From contig JAJDAD010000017.1 in the NCBI GenBank assembly GCA_029262055.1, forward strand, positions 1 through 37,132: a stretch of 37,132 bases of DNA. The letters are read 5' to 3'. Below, piece by piece: positions 27,330-36,617 of the stretch; position 1 is the stretch's first letter; each line of letters opens with the position of its first letter. The DNA comes from Candidatus Zhuqueibacterota bacterium (GTDB lineage: Bacteria; Zhuqueibacterota; Zhuqueibacteria; Oceanimicrobiales; Oceanimicrobiaceae). A program made the position numbers and the translations under genes. The notes below the pieces were generated by a model that ran no database searches, was not told the origin of the DNA, and saw only the letters and a list, made by a program, of their open reading frames with translations.

Positions 27330-27660
27330 TCTGACCATCAACGACTACCAGAAAAAAGTAGGTGACTGGATCAACAGCATCGGCGTGCGTTACTTTTCGG
27401 AGCTGACCAATCTGGCGCAGCTTGTAGAAGAGGTTGGAGAAGTCGCGCGCGTCATGTCCCGAACATACGGCGATCAGAGTTGCAAGCCCGGCGAGAGCAA
27501 AGCAGAACTGTCCGACGAGTTGGCGGATGTGATTTTTGTCGTAACCTGCATTGCGAACCAAACTGGTATCGATTTGACCGACGCCGTGCGCAAAAACCTG
27601 GACAAGAAGAGTGAACGCGACCGGGAGCGGCACCGGCGCAATCCCAAATTGAACCGATAA
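27322..27660 (+). CDS. MazG-like nucleotide pyrophosphohydrolase
   Basis: A 112-residue all-alpha NTP pyrophosphohydrolase of the MazG superfamily, acting on (d)NTPs or modified nucleotides. The metal-binding pattern is visible: E36-E37-x-x-E40 in LVEEVGEVARV and a second acidic pair in SDELADVIF. It is a single-domain form, about the usual size. AAGGA lies six bases upstream of the ATG. The start codon lies inside the last codons of the cmoA remnant. Substrate unknown. Confidence 0.85.
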   Translation: MPDLTINDYQKKVGDWINSIGVRYFSELTNLAQLVEEVGEVARVMSRTYGDQSCKPGESKAELSDELADVIFVVTCIANQTGIDLTDAVRKNLDKKSERDRERHRRNPKLNR

Positions 27661-27764
27661 CCCCGGGGTCACCGCGCGGACGATTGCCTAATCGAACATT
27701 TTTGCAGACAATGCGTAGAAACATCTGGCTCAGAATACACACGCACTCTATTCAGGAGGAATCC

Positions 27765-28775
27765 ATGATTATCACCGGAACAAGCAAACACATCCGGATG
27801 CTCAGCTGTCTTTGTTTATGTTTCAGTCTGGCCGCTATGGGCTGCAGCGGAACGTCGGAAAAATCAAGCGAACGCAGGTTCATGAGCATTGGTACCGCTC
27901 CTCCCGGTGGTGCTTTTTTCCCGGTCGGCAACGCAATCGCAGAAGCCGTGAGCGCCAACCTAAGCGCACTCGACTGGCAAATCTCGGCAGAGGCAACAAA
28001 AGGCACGCAGGAGAATATCCGCAGGCTTGACAAGGGTGAACTGGATTTTGGGATGGCCAATGCTGCGATCTCCTACTTTGCGGTCCGCGGCCAAGGCGCG
28101 TGGGATAAAAAATACGCCATCAGGACCGTGATGACCCTCGCCCCGAACGTCGCCCTGTTTGTCACGCCAAAATCTTCCGGGATAAAAAGTCTTGCGCAAT
28201 TGCAAGGCAAGCGCGTAGTTGCCGGTCCTGCGGGAGCGGGGTTCGAATACTTCCTCGAACCCATTTTGCAGGCGCACGGCGTGACCTACGATGATTTCAC
28301 TCCGGTCCATAATACGCAATCCGGCGCTGTCGACATGCTTGCCGATGGTTCCGCCGCGGCCGCTTTTCTCGGAGGTGCAGTGCCCACCGCCTCGATCACG
28401 CAGGCATCGGCGTCCCAGGATATTTCCTTCGTTCCCTTTTCGGAAGAAGCAAAGCAGAATCTTTTCCGGGACTATCCTTTTTTTAATCCGGTTACGATCC
28501 CCGCGGGGACCTATCGTGGACAGGATGATGACTTTGCCGGCATGAATGTCGGGGCCATGCACTTAATCACCACGGAGACTCTGGACGAAGAAACAGTCTA
28601 CCAATTCACCAAGATCCTCTATAAAAACAGCGCAGAGGTGGTCAAAAAACACCCGGCCGGCAGAGCAATCAACGCCAAAAATATCGTGAAAGACACGGGA
28701 ACCCCTTTTCACCCGGGCGCGATCAAGTATTACCGGGAGATTGGAATTTGGCCGGCCGCGACCGCCGGCCAATAG
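27765..28775 (+). CDS. TRAP transporter solute receptor, TAXI family, lipoprotein
   Basis: About 336 residues. I chose the ATG at 27765 because AGGAGGA stands six bases before it. A lipobox (LAAMGC) ends the signal. The mature part has TAXI hallmarks: SIGTAPPGGAFFPVGNAIAEAV at the start, a GELDFGMANAAI segment, and GPAGAGFEYFLEPIL. TAXI receptors bind small organic acids such as glutamate or alpha-ketoglutarate and deliver them to the permease. The lipid anchor fits a receptor tethered to the membrane. It lies 15 bases before the fused permease. Ligand unknown. Confidence 0.92.
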   Translation: MIITGTSKHIRMLSCLCLCFSLAAMGCSGTSEKSSERRFMSIGTAPPGGAFFPVGNAIAEAVSANLSALDWQISAEATKGTQENIRRLDKGELDFGMANAAISYFAVRGQGAWDKKYAIRTVMTLAPNVALFVTPKSSGIKSLAQLQGKRVVAGPAGAGFEYFLEPILQAHGVTYDDFTPVHNTQSGAVDMLADGSAAAAFLGGAVPTASITQASASQDISFVPFSEEAKQNLFRDYPFFNPVTIPAGTYRGQDDDFAGMNVGAMHLITTETLDEETVYQFTKILYKNSAEVVKKHPAGRAINAKNIVKDTGTPFHPGAIKYYREIGIWPAATAGQ

Positions 28776-28790
28776 GAGGAGTGTGCGCGC

Positions 28791-30695
28791 TTGTTTTATC
28801 GAATATCAGCAGTACTCCTGTGCGTCTTTATACTAGCTGAGGTAAATTATCCTCTCCTGACACCCCAGTCACAGCTTGCGGTTTTTGCAATGTTGGGTCT
28901 GGTGTTGGTGTTCCGTGGCATCCCCATCCGAAAGTCCAACGCCCCCGCTGTGGGTCTCAGGCTTCTCGACGTAACGCTCATCGCCTTGACGATAGCTTGC
29001 TTCGGCTACATCCTGCTGCAGACGGAACCACTGTTCCAACGCTTTTGGTCCGGCGGCCAATCATTGGGCAATCGCGCGGGACTCGAAACCGGCCTGGATC
29101 ACCTGGTCGGACTGGTCGGACTGCTCCTGGTTCTCGAAGCAACACGCCGGGCGATCGGTCTAACCTTGCCGTTGCTGGCATTGGCTTTTCTGGCCTACGC
29201 CGCATTTGGCCCATCGTTGCCGGACTGGCTCTTCCCGCATCGCGGCTACTCCTGGGAGCGCATCGTCGGCCAGACGTTTCTGCAAAGCCAGGGGGTTTTC
29301 GGAATCGCCTTGAAAGTCATGTTTACCTACGTCTTTCTCTTTGTCCTGTTCGGAACCTTGCTGGAGAAGACCGGCGCCACCGGTTTCATCATCGATTTTG
29401 CCAGACACTTGTTCCGAAAAAGCCCGGGCGGCGCGGCCAAAGTGGCCGTCGTCAGCAGCGGCATGATGGGCTCCCTGTCGGGCAGTGCGGTCGCGAACAC
29501 CGCTACCACCGGGACGTTTACCATCCCCATGATGCGCAGTTCGGGATTCAGCGCTTCCGTCGCCGCCGGCGTCGAAGCAGCAGCCAGCTCAGGCGGGGCG
29601 CTGGTGCCGCCGATCATGGGGGCGGGCGCCTACATGATGCTGGAGATTGTAGAACCAGCCGTCACGTATGTTCAGATTATCAAGGCCGCCCTCATCCCTG
29701 CTATTCTCTATTACACCGCCCTGCTGCTGATCGTCCATTTACAGGCCAAGCGTACCGGCATTACAGAAGACACACAGGAGGGCGAATTAGAAAAGCCACA
29801 CATGTTCCAGGGAGTGCTTTTCTTTTCAGCTTTCTTTGCGCTTATCGTACTTCTGTTGCTCGGATATACGCCTTTCCGGGCGGTGAGCGTCAGCCTAGTG
29901 CTCATCGTGCTGTTGGCTGCCTGCAGCCAGACCACGCGCATAACCTGGAAAGGAGTCATCGCAGCGATGCAGGGCGCAGCCAGAGCCGGTGTCTCGTTGA
30001 TCGCGGCTGCTTCATGCGTCGGCATCATCATCGGGGTCGTAACCTTAACCGGAATCGGCGGCAAGTTGCCCGGCGCGATTCTGCCCTTGGCCCAGGACAG
30101 CGTGATTCTGGCTTTGCTCCTGCTCATGGTTTCGACCATAATTCTGGGCATGGGATTGCCAAGCGCAGTCTGCTACCTGTTGATGGCAACCTTGGTCGGG
30201 CCAATCCTGGGAGATTTAGGCTTAGTTCCTCTTGCAGCTCATCTGTTTATATTCTATTTTGGAATGATGTCAATGGTAACGCCACCGGTAGCGCTGGCAG
30301 CATACACGGCCGCGGCCATCGCGGACGCCGGCATTATGAAGTCCGCTTTCGCCGCCTTTCGGTTTGCGCTGGTCGGCTTTGCGCTGCCCTTTACTTTTGT
30401 TCTGCGACCGGAATTGTTACTGCTGTCACGGGATGGCGGACCGTTGAGTGCCTGGGCCATCATCAGCAACCTGGTTCCGGTTTTGTTTGCAATTGTTCCG
30501 CTTGCTGCGGGCGTGACGGGTTTCCTGTTTAAGCCCATCCCGATTTGGCAGCGAGGCTTGCTGGTAAGCGCAGCGTTGGTCATTCTCCTGGCTCAGGCGG
30601 ATGCCGAGCAGGTGTGGCTCCAGGCTGTGGCTTTTACGGTAATAGTTTTGGTAGGGCTGTCAAGTTGGCGCGCAGGAGAACCGATTGCAACCTAG
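28791..30695 (+). CDS. TRAP transporter fused permease (small and large subunits)
   Basis: A 634-residue polytopic protein in which the small (Q) and large (M) TRAP subunits are fused, as is usual for TAXI systems. Hydrophobic helices run throughout; LARHLFRKSPGGAAKVAVVSSGMMGSLSGSAVANTATTG is the signature region of the M part, with later GMGLPSAVCYLL and VTPPVALAAYTAAAIA. Uptake is driven by an ion gradient, not ATP. The frame starts at a TTG at 28791 after AGGAGGA; GTG codons nearer the site are out of frame. The receptor gene precedes it. Confidence 0.93.
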   Translation: MFYRISAVLLCVFILAEVNYPLLTPQSQLAVFAMLGLVLVFRGIPIRKSNAPAVGLRLLDVTLIALTIACFGYILLQTEPLFQRFWSGGQSLGNRAGLETGLDHLVGLVGLLLVLEATRRAIGLTLPLLALAFLAYAAFGPSLPDWLFPHRGYSWERIVGQTFLQSQGVFGIALKVMFTYVFLFVLFGTLLEKTGATGFIIDFARHLFRKSPGGAAKVAVVSSGMMGSLSGSAVANTATTGTFTIPMMRSSGFSASVAAGVEAAASSGGALVPPIMGAGAYMMLEIVEPAVTYVQIIKAALIPAILYYTALLLIVHLQAKRTGITEDTQEGELEKPHMFQGVLFFSAFFALIVLLLLGYTPFRAVSVSLVLIVLLAACSQTTRITWKGVIAAMQGAARAGVSLIAAASCVGIIIGVVTLTGIGGKLPGAILPLAQDSVILALLLLMVSTIILGMGLPSAVCYLLMATLVGPILGDLGLVPLAAHLFIFYFGMMSMVTPPVALAAYTAAAIADAGIMKSAFAAFRFALVGFALPFTFVLRPELLLLSRDGGPLSAWAIISNLVPVLFAIVPLAAGVTGFLFKPIPIWQRGLLVSAALVILLAQADAEQVWLQAVAFTVIVLVGLSSWRAGEPIAT

Positions 30696-30737
30696 GGCGC
30701 CGGAAGGCACCATAACCTATAGTGAGGAGACTTTATC

Positions 30738-31739
30738 GTGGCAGACTCTGAAAGCAGAGGTATAAAATGGGGCATAACCGTCATTGCGGTTGTCCTCGCT
30801 TTGCTGATGTTCATTTTCAGCATTTATTGGAGTCTTGAACCCGACCCGGACGATGTCGCGAGCTCAGCAGGTAGACAAGCAGAGCAGGACAACGTCAGCG
30901 TCGTGACCGGCTATACCACCACGCACGCGCTCATCAGCAGCGCAAGCAGGCTACTGGACAAGCCCGGCGGTTATCTGAGCAACGACATCATGCCTCCCAG
31001 TGTTTTCATGGACAATATGCCAAGCTGGGAGTTCGGCGTGTTGGTGCAGGTCCGGGATTTCACCAAAGTCCTGCGCAACGACATCAGCAGGGCGCAGACG
31101 CAGTCCAAGGAGCACCCGGCGTTGGCTAAAGCAGAACCGCAGTTCAATGTCGACAGCCGTTCCTGGGTTTTCCCGCGGGCCGAAGGGGAGTATCGTGAGG
31201 GTATCGCCGCTTTACAGGAATACCTGAACGGCCTGACCGATCCAAACGACACCAGCACTCAATTCTTTTCTCGTGCAGATAATTTACGCGAATGGCTCAA
31301 GATCGTGGCAAATCGCCTGGGCAGCCTATCGCAGCGGCTAAGTGCAAGTGTCGGGCAGGAGAGAATCAACACCGACCTGGCAGGCGAGCCGGACGCCGAG
31401 CAATCGACCTACCAGGCCAGCCGCGTTGAAGTGAAGACCGCATGGCTGGAAATAGACGACATATTCTACGAGGCGCGCGGCACTTCCTGGATTTTGATCA
31501 ACCTGCTGCGCGCCATCGAGGTGGACTTCAGCCAGGTATTGCAGAAGAAGAATGCCACCCGCAGCCTGCAACAAATCATTCGCGAGCTGGAGGCAACACA
31601 GCGCAGAATCTGGAGCCCCATGGTCCTGAACGGTTCCGATTTCGGCTTTTTTGCCAACTACTCGCTGGTCATGTCGTCGTACATTGCACGTGCCAATGCG
31701 GGAATCATTGATTTGCGCGATTTATTGAGCCAAGGGTAG
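30738..31739 (+). CDS. DUF2333 family membrane-anchored protein
   Basis: A 333-residue protein of unknown function. One membrane helix near the N-terminus (residues 10-32) is followed by a mostly helical soluble domain. Conserved family blocks are visible: TGYTTTHALISSASRLLDKPGGYLS is followed by NDIMPPSVFMDNMPSWEFGVLVQVRDF. The family (DUF2333) is known to me mainly from Gammaproteobacteria, so its presence here may reflect transfer. It starts at a GTG with GAGGAG upstream and lies 42 bases after the TRAP permease. Confidence 0.85.
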   Translation: MADSESRGIKWGITVIAVVLALLMFIFSIYWSLEPDPDDVASSAGRQAEQDNVSVVTGYTTTHALISSASRLLDKPGGYLSNDIMPPSVFMDNMPSWEFGVLVQVRDFTKVLRNDISRAQTQSKEHPALAKAEPQFNVDSRSWVFPRAEGEYREGIAALQEYLNGLTDPNDTSTQFFSRADNLREWLKIVANRLGSLSQRLSASVGQERINTDLAGEPDAEQSTYQASRVEVKTAWLEIDDIFYEARGTSWILINLLRAIEVDFSQVLQKKNATRSLQQIIRELEATQRRIWSPMVLNGSDFGFFANYSLVMSSYIARANAGIIDLRDLLSQG

Positions 31740-31779
31740 GCACAGCACCTGAAATCGAATGAGTCGGAATACAGTCCCT

Positions 31780-32274
31780 ATGAAAAGATTGCTTCTCGTC
31801 CGCCATGCCAAATCAAGCTGGAACAATCCCAGCCTGCACGATTTTGACCGGCCGCTGAACAAGCGTGGCTTCCGCGACGCTCCGTTTATGGGTCAAAGGC
31901 TGGCAGCTCTCGACAACATGCCGACCAGGATCATCACCAGTCCGGCAAAACGGGCGTTTGCCACCGCCGCGATAATCGCTCAGAAAATGGCTATTCAAGA
32001 GAAACAGATCACAACCGATGAAAACCTCTACCTGGCCGACAGGAGTACAATTCTCGATTTGATCAAGGGGCTGGACAACAAGCTGCACGAGATACTTATT
32101 GTGGGACACAATCCCGGTATGACCGACCTGGCAAACCATCTCCAGAACGACCCGATAGACAACATCCCCACCTGCGGCCTGTTTTGTCTGGACTTTGAAG
32201 TTTCGTCCTGGCAGACAATTACCAGAGGGTCAGGGCGTTTGCTCTTCTTCGACTACCCGAAAAAGCATTTTTAA
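31780..32274 (+). CDS. sixA: Phosphohistidine phosphatase SixA-like
   Basis: A 164-residue histidine phosphatase of the SixA subgroup, with the RHG-type motif LVRHAKSSW (nucleophile H9), DFDRPLNKRG, ITSPAKRAF, and a second His in LIVGHNPGM. SixA removes phosphate from histidines, including HPt domains in phosphorelays. The ATG at 31780 puts the motif at the usual place; an upstream ATG at 31759 would add seven residues. It is convergent with the TonB receptor gene 26 bases away. Target unknown; a link to the window's kinase is speculative. Confidence 0.88.
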   Translation: MKRLLLVRHAKSSWNNPSLHDFDRPLNKRGFRDAPFMGQRLAALDNMPTRIITSPAKRAFATAAIIAQKMAIQEKQITTDENLYLADRSTILDLIKGLDNKLHEILIVGHNPGMTDLANHLQNDPIDNIPTCGLFCLDFEVSSWQTITRGSGRLLFFDYPKKHF

Positions 32275-32300
32275 CGCACTCTCTTACCGACAACTTTCTT

Positions 32301-34484
32301 CTAAAATTCCACCATATATCCCACTACAAAATTTCGAATTTCCTCGATGCTCTCATCGCGCAGCGTGTAGTTATAGTTGCCGGCGTTGTTTACGCCCACA
32401 TAAAACGTATGATCTTTAAAATAATAAAACAGCCTCGTATCGAGAACTTTCTGTGCCACCAGTTGCGGAAAAGCCGAAAGCTGATAGACTTCCTGCGCGC
32501 TGCCGTATTTGTAGTCGGCCTGTAGTTCAAAGTTGCCCAGACGCAGAGAAGGCGCAATAAAAGCGATGAACTTCTGGCGGTAAGAGAGCAAACGATTCTG
32601 CACCCGGTCTCTCGGATTCATCAAAAGCAAATTCGCCTTCAAACCTAAACGATTGTGCCACCAACGTCCGTTGGTGAGAAACTCGACCCCGGTAATTCTG
32701 GCATCTTCAATGTTGCGAAAGCTGGCCTCCAGGCTTGGGCTGAGAACCACTTCGATCAGGTCGCTCACGTCGGTGTAAAAACCGTTGACTTCGAAAAACC
32801 AGGTCGGTGTGATTTTCTGGCGCAGACCGACTTCGTAAGTCCAGGACTCCTCGGAACGCAGATCCGGCGTTGCCCGAAAAGTAAATCCCGCCGCGTCGAA
32901 TTCCAGAAACAGTTGCGCCACAATGGGAAACTTAAAGCCGTTCGACGCTGCCGCCCTGATAGTGGTGGTTGCCGTCGGTCGAAAGTTGAGCCCCACTTTC
33001 GGGCTGAAGTGGTCGTACTCTTTGCTGTCTCCGAAGATGGCGTCCGGGTCGCCATCGATGTCGTACCGGTCGTAACGGCCGCCGAGACTCAGGTTGAAGT
33101 TACGGTGGAAGCCCCACTCCACCTGCGCATACGGCGCCGTCAAAACGGCGGTACGCTCGCCATACAATTTTGGATCCGACTTGACCTGGTCAACTTTAAA
33201 ATCAGAGCCATACACAATGGCAAGATTCGGGAACGGCAGGTAGTTGCCCTGCACGGAGCCACCTAGTCCGAGCGCGGGAGAAAAAAGCCCTTCGCTGGTG
33301 ACCTGGGTGCCAAGCAGAAAACGGTTATAATAAGCCTTGAAATTGAGCGCTGCTTTAGATGAAAGCGGCAGACTGTATTTAGTGAACAAAGTAATGCCGT
33401 TTTGGTCCTGGCGTTTATCCCGTTCGGGGTCCGGGACCCGAAGCGCTTGCCGCTGGTTACGCCAACGGATGAACACGTCCGACTTGTCGTTCATGTAGTT
33501 GCCGAACAAGGTCAAAGTTGAGGCATTCGGAAAGCGGTAGGTGAACTTCCCCGAAACGTTGTAGCGCTCAAACTCACCGTTCTCATGAAAGCCGGTAGAT
33601 TGACTGCGGCCGCCGGAGACGCGCAATCCCAGGTTACCCATTTGCCTGCTGTGCGTAAAGTCCTGCCGGTGAAAATTGAGGAAGCGATTGGTCCATTTCC
33701 ACGATGCTTCGTGCGGATCGTCGTACATGCCAAAAACCGCACGCACGTAGGTCTTGCTCCTCGGTGTCGGCCCACGCGTAATAAAGTTAATCACGCCACC
33801 CATGGCCGATGAGCCGTACAGTGCTGAGCCGGCGCCGCGCACAATCTCAGCGCGCTCGATATCAGCGGGGGAGATCATAAACCAATTCACCGCTCCGAAG
33901 TCGCTGTTCATGACCGGCACATCGTCGAGCAGGACGAGAACTCTGCTACCGACGCCGCGGGTGTAGCCGTCCGAACCGCGGATATTGACGGTTTCCTGTA
34001 CGATCTGCACACCGGCCGCACCCTCGAGCGCGTCCTCGATTCTGATCGGGCTGCGTTGCATGATCTCTCGCGCCGTCAGGACCTCAACGGTTGCGGGTGT
34101 GTTTGCGGCTTCCTGTCGCCACTTGCTCGCCGTTACTACGACCGGGTCGATCTCTATCGGCGTCTCGCGTATTTTAGCAAATACGAAGGTCGTGTCGCCG
34201 ACGGCAACTTTGACATTAGTAAACCTCTTGGTGCGATAACCAATCATGGAGACTTTGACCGCAAAAATACCAACGGGAACTCTCCCGATGATAAAAGCAC
34301 CGCTGGAATTGCTACTTGCCCCGAGCAGCGTTTGCTCGATCTGGATATTTGCCCCGGGAAGCCCTTCGCCGGTGTCCAGGTCGGTGACGCGTCCAAGGAT
34401 AACTCCCTGCGCCAGCAAACCGGAAAAGGCAACCAATGTCGAAAAAAACGCTATCAGGGCTGAAAGATGGCCGGTCTTTTTCAT
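32301..34484 (-). CDS. TonB-dependent receptor with carboxypeptidase-regulatory-like domain
   Basis: About 727 residues from the ATG at 34484, which has TGGAG eight bases upstream; an in-frame GTG at 34496 is less likely. Signal peptide 1-26. A carboxypeptidase-regulatory-like domain (GVILGRVTDLDTGEGLPGAN) is followed by a TonB-box-like DPVVVTASK, the plug (ILIDDVPVMN-type segment LVLLDDVPVMN, then ERAEIVRGAGSALYGSSAMGG) and a barrel ending in Phe (VGYMVEF). Size and plug resemble BtuB/FecA/CirA-type receptors for metal complexes, siderophores or vitamins rather than SusC. It is 14 bases after its partner lipoprotein gene. Ligand unknown. Confidence 0.92.
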   Translation of the reverse strand: MKKTGHLSALIAFFSTLVAFSGLLAQGVILGRVTDLDTGEGLPGANIQIEQTLLGASSNSSGAFIIGRVPVGIFAVKVSMIGYRTKRFTNVKVAVGDTTFVFAKIRETPIEIDPVVVTASKWRQEAANTPATVEVLTAREIMQRSPIRIEDALEGAAGVQIVQETVNIRGSDGYTRGVGSRVLVLLDDVPVMNSDFGAVNWFMISPADIERAEIVRGAGSALYGSSAMGGVINFITRGPTPRSKTYVRAVFGMYDDPHEASWKWTNRFLNFHRQDFTHSRQMGNLGLRVSGGRSQSTGFHENGEFERYNVSGKFTYRFPNASTLTLFGNYMNDKSDVFIRWRNQRQALRVPDPERDKRQDQNGITLFTKYSLPLSSKAALNFKAYYNRFLLGTQVTSEGLFSPALGLGGSVQGNYLPFPNLAIVYGSDFKVDQVKSDPKLYGERTAVLTAPYAQVEWGFHRNFNLSLGGRYDRYDIDGDPDAIFGDSKEYDHFSPKVGLNFRPTATTTIRAAASNGFKFPIVAQLFLEFDAAGFTFRATPDLRSEESWTYEVGLRQKITPTWFFEVNGFYTDVSDLIEVVLSPSLEASFRNIEDARITGVEFLTNGRWWHNRLGLKANLLLMNPRDRVQNRLLSYRQKFIAFIAPSLRLGNFELQADYKYGSAQEVYQLSAFPQLVAQKVLDTRLFYYFKDHTFYVGVNNAGNYNYTLRDESIEEIRNFVVGYMVEF

Positions 34485-34498
34485 TTCTAACTCCACAT

Positions 34499-35350
34499 CT
34501 ACGGGTTGTTGATATTTGCGAAGTCTGCCGTGATGTCGATGCCGGTGATTTTTTCTTTGTCTTCTACTGTCAGAGGCGCGGGAACGCCCGGTTGTTCCGG
34601 AATTTCGTAGAAACCAAGAAGCTTGAGTCGCGAGAGGTCAAACTCCCCTACAGGCAGCCAGGCGACCAAGATAGAGGAATATGTGTCAGGGGCGACGCCG
34701 ACACGATAGTCGAAGTCAGTCAGGTCGCGCGGAATAAAGCTCAGCGCGGGCGGAATGCCGCGCAGCAAGTCCTGGATGCTCTTGAGCACAACGACAACCA
34801 CGATTGCGGTGTTGCTCGGCCACGCCCCGACGAAATTGATCGTCCCGCTGATCGAAGAGGTGCGGTTCACGCGCTCCAGATCGAGCGGAATATTTACTTC
34901 TTCAATCGTCGGCTCCGACTCAGTCAAAGTGATAGACCGCAGTTCAAACTCATCGAGGTTGCCGAAAATCCCGACGATGTCGGTTAGCAAAAAGGATTGA
35001 TCTTTTGCTTTCCAGATGACGATTGCCGCTTCGTAAGTCCCGAGGGGAGCGCTCATTTCGAACGGCAAGGTTTGTGACTTGACCGAAGTGTCCTTGTTGG
35101 CGGAAAGAACACCGCTTGTGATCAAGCCCTGCAAGCTGGATGGCGGAAAACTTTCCACCAGAGCCACCCTGATCTCATCGGTGGTGTCCGGGACCACTGC
35201 GTTGATCTGCAATTCGCCCCTGACGGTTCCTTTGAAGAAATTAGCTTCGACCCCGTGGTCGCCGCAAGCGGTCAAAGCCAGATTCGCAATGCAGAACGCC
35301 CCCAAAACACAAAAAGCGCTGAGTGCGCGCCGCTTGTTCATGAGTTCCAT
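34499..35350 (-). CDS. Lipoprotein partner of TonB receptor, unknown function
   Basis: A 283-residue protein with a lipobox (LALTACG) after a basic/hydrophobic signal; GGGGAA precedes the ATG at 35350. The mature part is beta-rich, with two similar halves (RGELQINAVV ... GTYEAAIVIW and SGTINFVGAW ... DTYSSILVAWLP), suggesting duplicated beta-sandwich domains. I do not recognise the family. It is the first gene of a two-gene operon with the TonB receptor, so a surface ligand-binding or receptor-cap role is plausible but inferred. Confidence 0.75.
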   Translation of the reverse strand: MELMNKRRALSAFCVLGAFCIANLALTACGDHGVEANFFKGTVRGELQINAVVPDTTDEIRVALVESFPPSSLQGLITSGVLSANKDTSVKSQTLPFEMSAPLGTYEAAIVIWKAKDQSFLLTDIVGIFGNLDEFELRSITLTESEPTIEEVNIPLDLERVNRTSSISGTINFVGAWPSNTAIVVVVVLKSIQDLLRGIPPALSFIPRDLTDFDYRVGVAPDTYSSILVAWLPVGEFDLSRLKLLGFYEIPEQPGVPAPLTVEDKEKITGIDITADFANINNP

Positions 35351-35389
35351 GGTATTCCCCAGCGTTAAACATCAATCCGTTAATTTGAG

Positions 35390-35423
35390 AATGCGGATGA
35401 ACTTAAACAAATGTGTCCGCATT
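35390..35423. promoter_or_regulatory. Inverted repeat flanking the -10 of the lipoprotein/TonB promoter
   Basis: AATGCGGA (35390-35397) and its exact reverse complement TCCGCATT (35416-35423) are separated by 18 bases. The arms lie on either side of the minus-strand -10, and one touches the -35. This looks like an operator for a dimeric regulator. Confidence 0.55.
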
Positions 35424-35428
35424 GTCAA
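35400..35428 (-). promoter_or_regulatory. Promoter of the lipoprotein-TonB operon
   Basis: On the minus strand a perfect TTGACA (35423-35428), a 17-base spacer and TAAGTT (35400-35405) stand about 50 bases before the lipoprotein ATG. Confidence 0.7.
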
Positions 35429-35469
35429 TACAACTGCGATACCGCCTGGCAAGTTCGCAACAATTTGAA

Positions 35470-35497
35470 TTGCAAAGGGAAAGCTAAAGTGTATCTT
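35470..35497 (+). promoter_or_regulatory. Possible promoter of the EamA transporter gene
   Basis: TTGCAA (35470-35475), 16 bases, then TATCTT (35492-35497) on the plus strand, about 100 bases before the ATG. Match quality is moderate. Confidence 0.4.
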
Positions 35498-35595
35498 AAC
35501 AAGCTGAACGCCGCGATGATCGTCCTGACAAGAATTCGACCTTCCAAACAAAATGAACCGGGGACGAACCGACTGCAGCGAAAGGAAACCGAGCC

Positions 35596-36510
35596 ATGAA
35601 CCGCAACAGGTTTGCCGCCTACGCCGATCGCGGCTACATTTTGCTGGCAGCAATTTTCTACGGCCTGATCACCGTTGCAGGAAAGTATTTTTCCGACCTC
35701 GGTTTCTCGCTTTATGAAATTTCGCTTCTGATCATGTTTATGCCGGTGGCGCTTCTTCCGGCCCTTCTCTTCAGAAAGGACCTCAGGCCACAACCCCGGT
35801 TATTTGCATTTTATGTTAGCTTTGGTCTGATTGGCGCGGGATTGCAGTTAACTCAGTTTGCCGGCATCGTGCTGGGCGTACCTGTAGCGGTCGTGGCTCT
35901 GCTGCTCTACACCCAACCTATCTGGACGACGGTCCTGGGCCGCTTATTACTGCATGAAGCCATCACCCGGCGCAAGATTATTTCTGCCGGTCTCGCTTTA
36001 ATCGGGGTTGTCTTCCTGGTAGAGCCATTCTCCGGTCACGTCACACTGAACGCAACGGGCGTTCTTTTTGCCATAGCAGCCGGCATCTTTTTGTCGCTTT
36101 GGGTCATCTGGGGTCGCAAAGGTGGCTTGCGGGGGCAACACTTCGTCACATCTGCCTTCGGCTACGCATTTTTCTCGAGTGTCTGCCTTTTGGCTCTGTA
36201 TCCCCTGGCGCGCTGGCTCTTTCACGAGGAGGCCTTTGTGCGCCTGGATTTCCGCAATTACTTGCTGCACTGGCGGGCGGTCGCCGGCTTCACTCTCTTC
36301 GCCGGCCTCACGCCAGCTTGTCTGGCCTTTTCAGGCATGCGCACGGTTGAGGCGTCAACCGCCGGCATTCTGCTTCTGCTGGAGCCGGTGAGCGCGGCCA
36401 TCCTGGCATATCTCATCTTTGCACAAAAACCTACCTCGATGATCTGGATTGGTGGTGGCTTTATTCTGTTTGCAAACTACGTATTGCTACAAGAACGAAA
36501 TAGTGGCTGA
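35596..36510 (+). CDS. EamA/DMT-superfamily transporter
   Basis: A 304-residue inner-membrane protein with ten hydrophobic segments in two EamA repeats (about 12-145 and 155-298), the architecture of drug/metabolite transporters such as RhaT, YdcZ and amino-acid exporters. Family features are GVPVAVVALLLYTQPIWTTVL in the first half and VEASTAGILLLLEPVSAAILA in the second. AAGGAAA lies about eight bases before the ATG. It is divergent from the TonB operon, sharing the region with the inverted repeat. Substrate unknown. Confidence 0.9.
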   Translation: MNRNRFAAYADRGYILLAAIFYGLITVAGKYFSDLGFSLYEISLLIMFMPVALLPALLFRKDLRPQPRLFAFYVSFGLIGAGLQLTQFAGIVLGVPVAVVALLLYTQPIWTTVLGRLLLHEAITRRKIISAGLALIGVVFLVEPFSGHVTLNATGVLFAIAAGIFLSLWVIWGRKGGLRGQHFVTSAFGYAFFSSVCLLALYPLARWLFHEEAFVRLDFRNYLLHWRAVAGFTLFAGLTPACLAFSGMRTVEASTAGILLLLEPVSAAILAYLIFAQKPTSMIWIGGGFILFANYVLLQERNSG

Positions 36511-36617
36511 AATAAGTCATTAGTAGTTTTGTATAGTATGAAAACTCTGCTGCCTAGTTATGGACTGCATTTCTCCCTTGACTTCCTCCTTCTGATGAAC
36601 TGTTTTGGGTATCTAAA

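Noticed and set aside
28997-30532. 511-codon open frame in another plus-strand frame
   Set aside because: It overlaps the TRAP permease, is rich in Arg/Gly/His without hydrophobic or domain structure, and is an out-of-frame reading of the permease.
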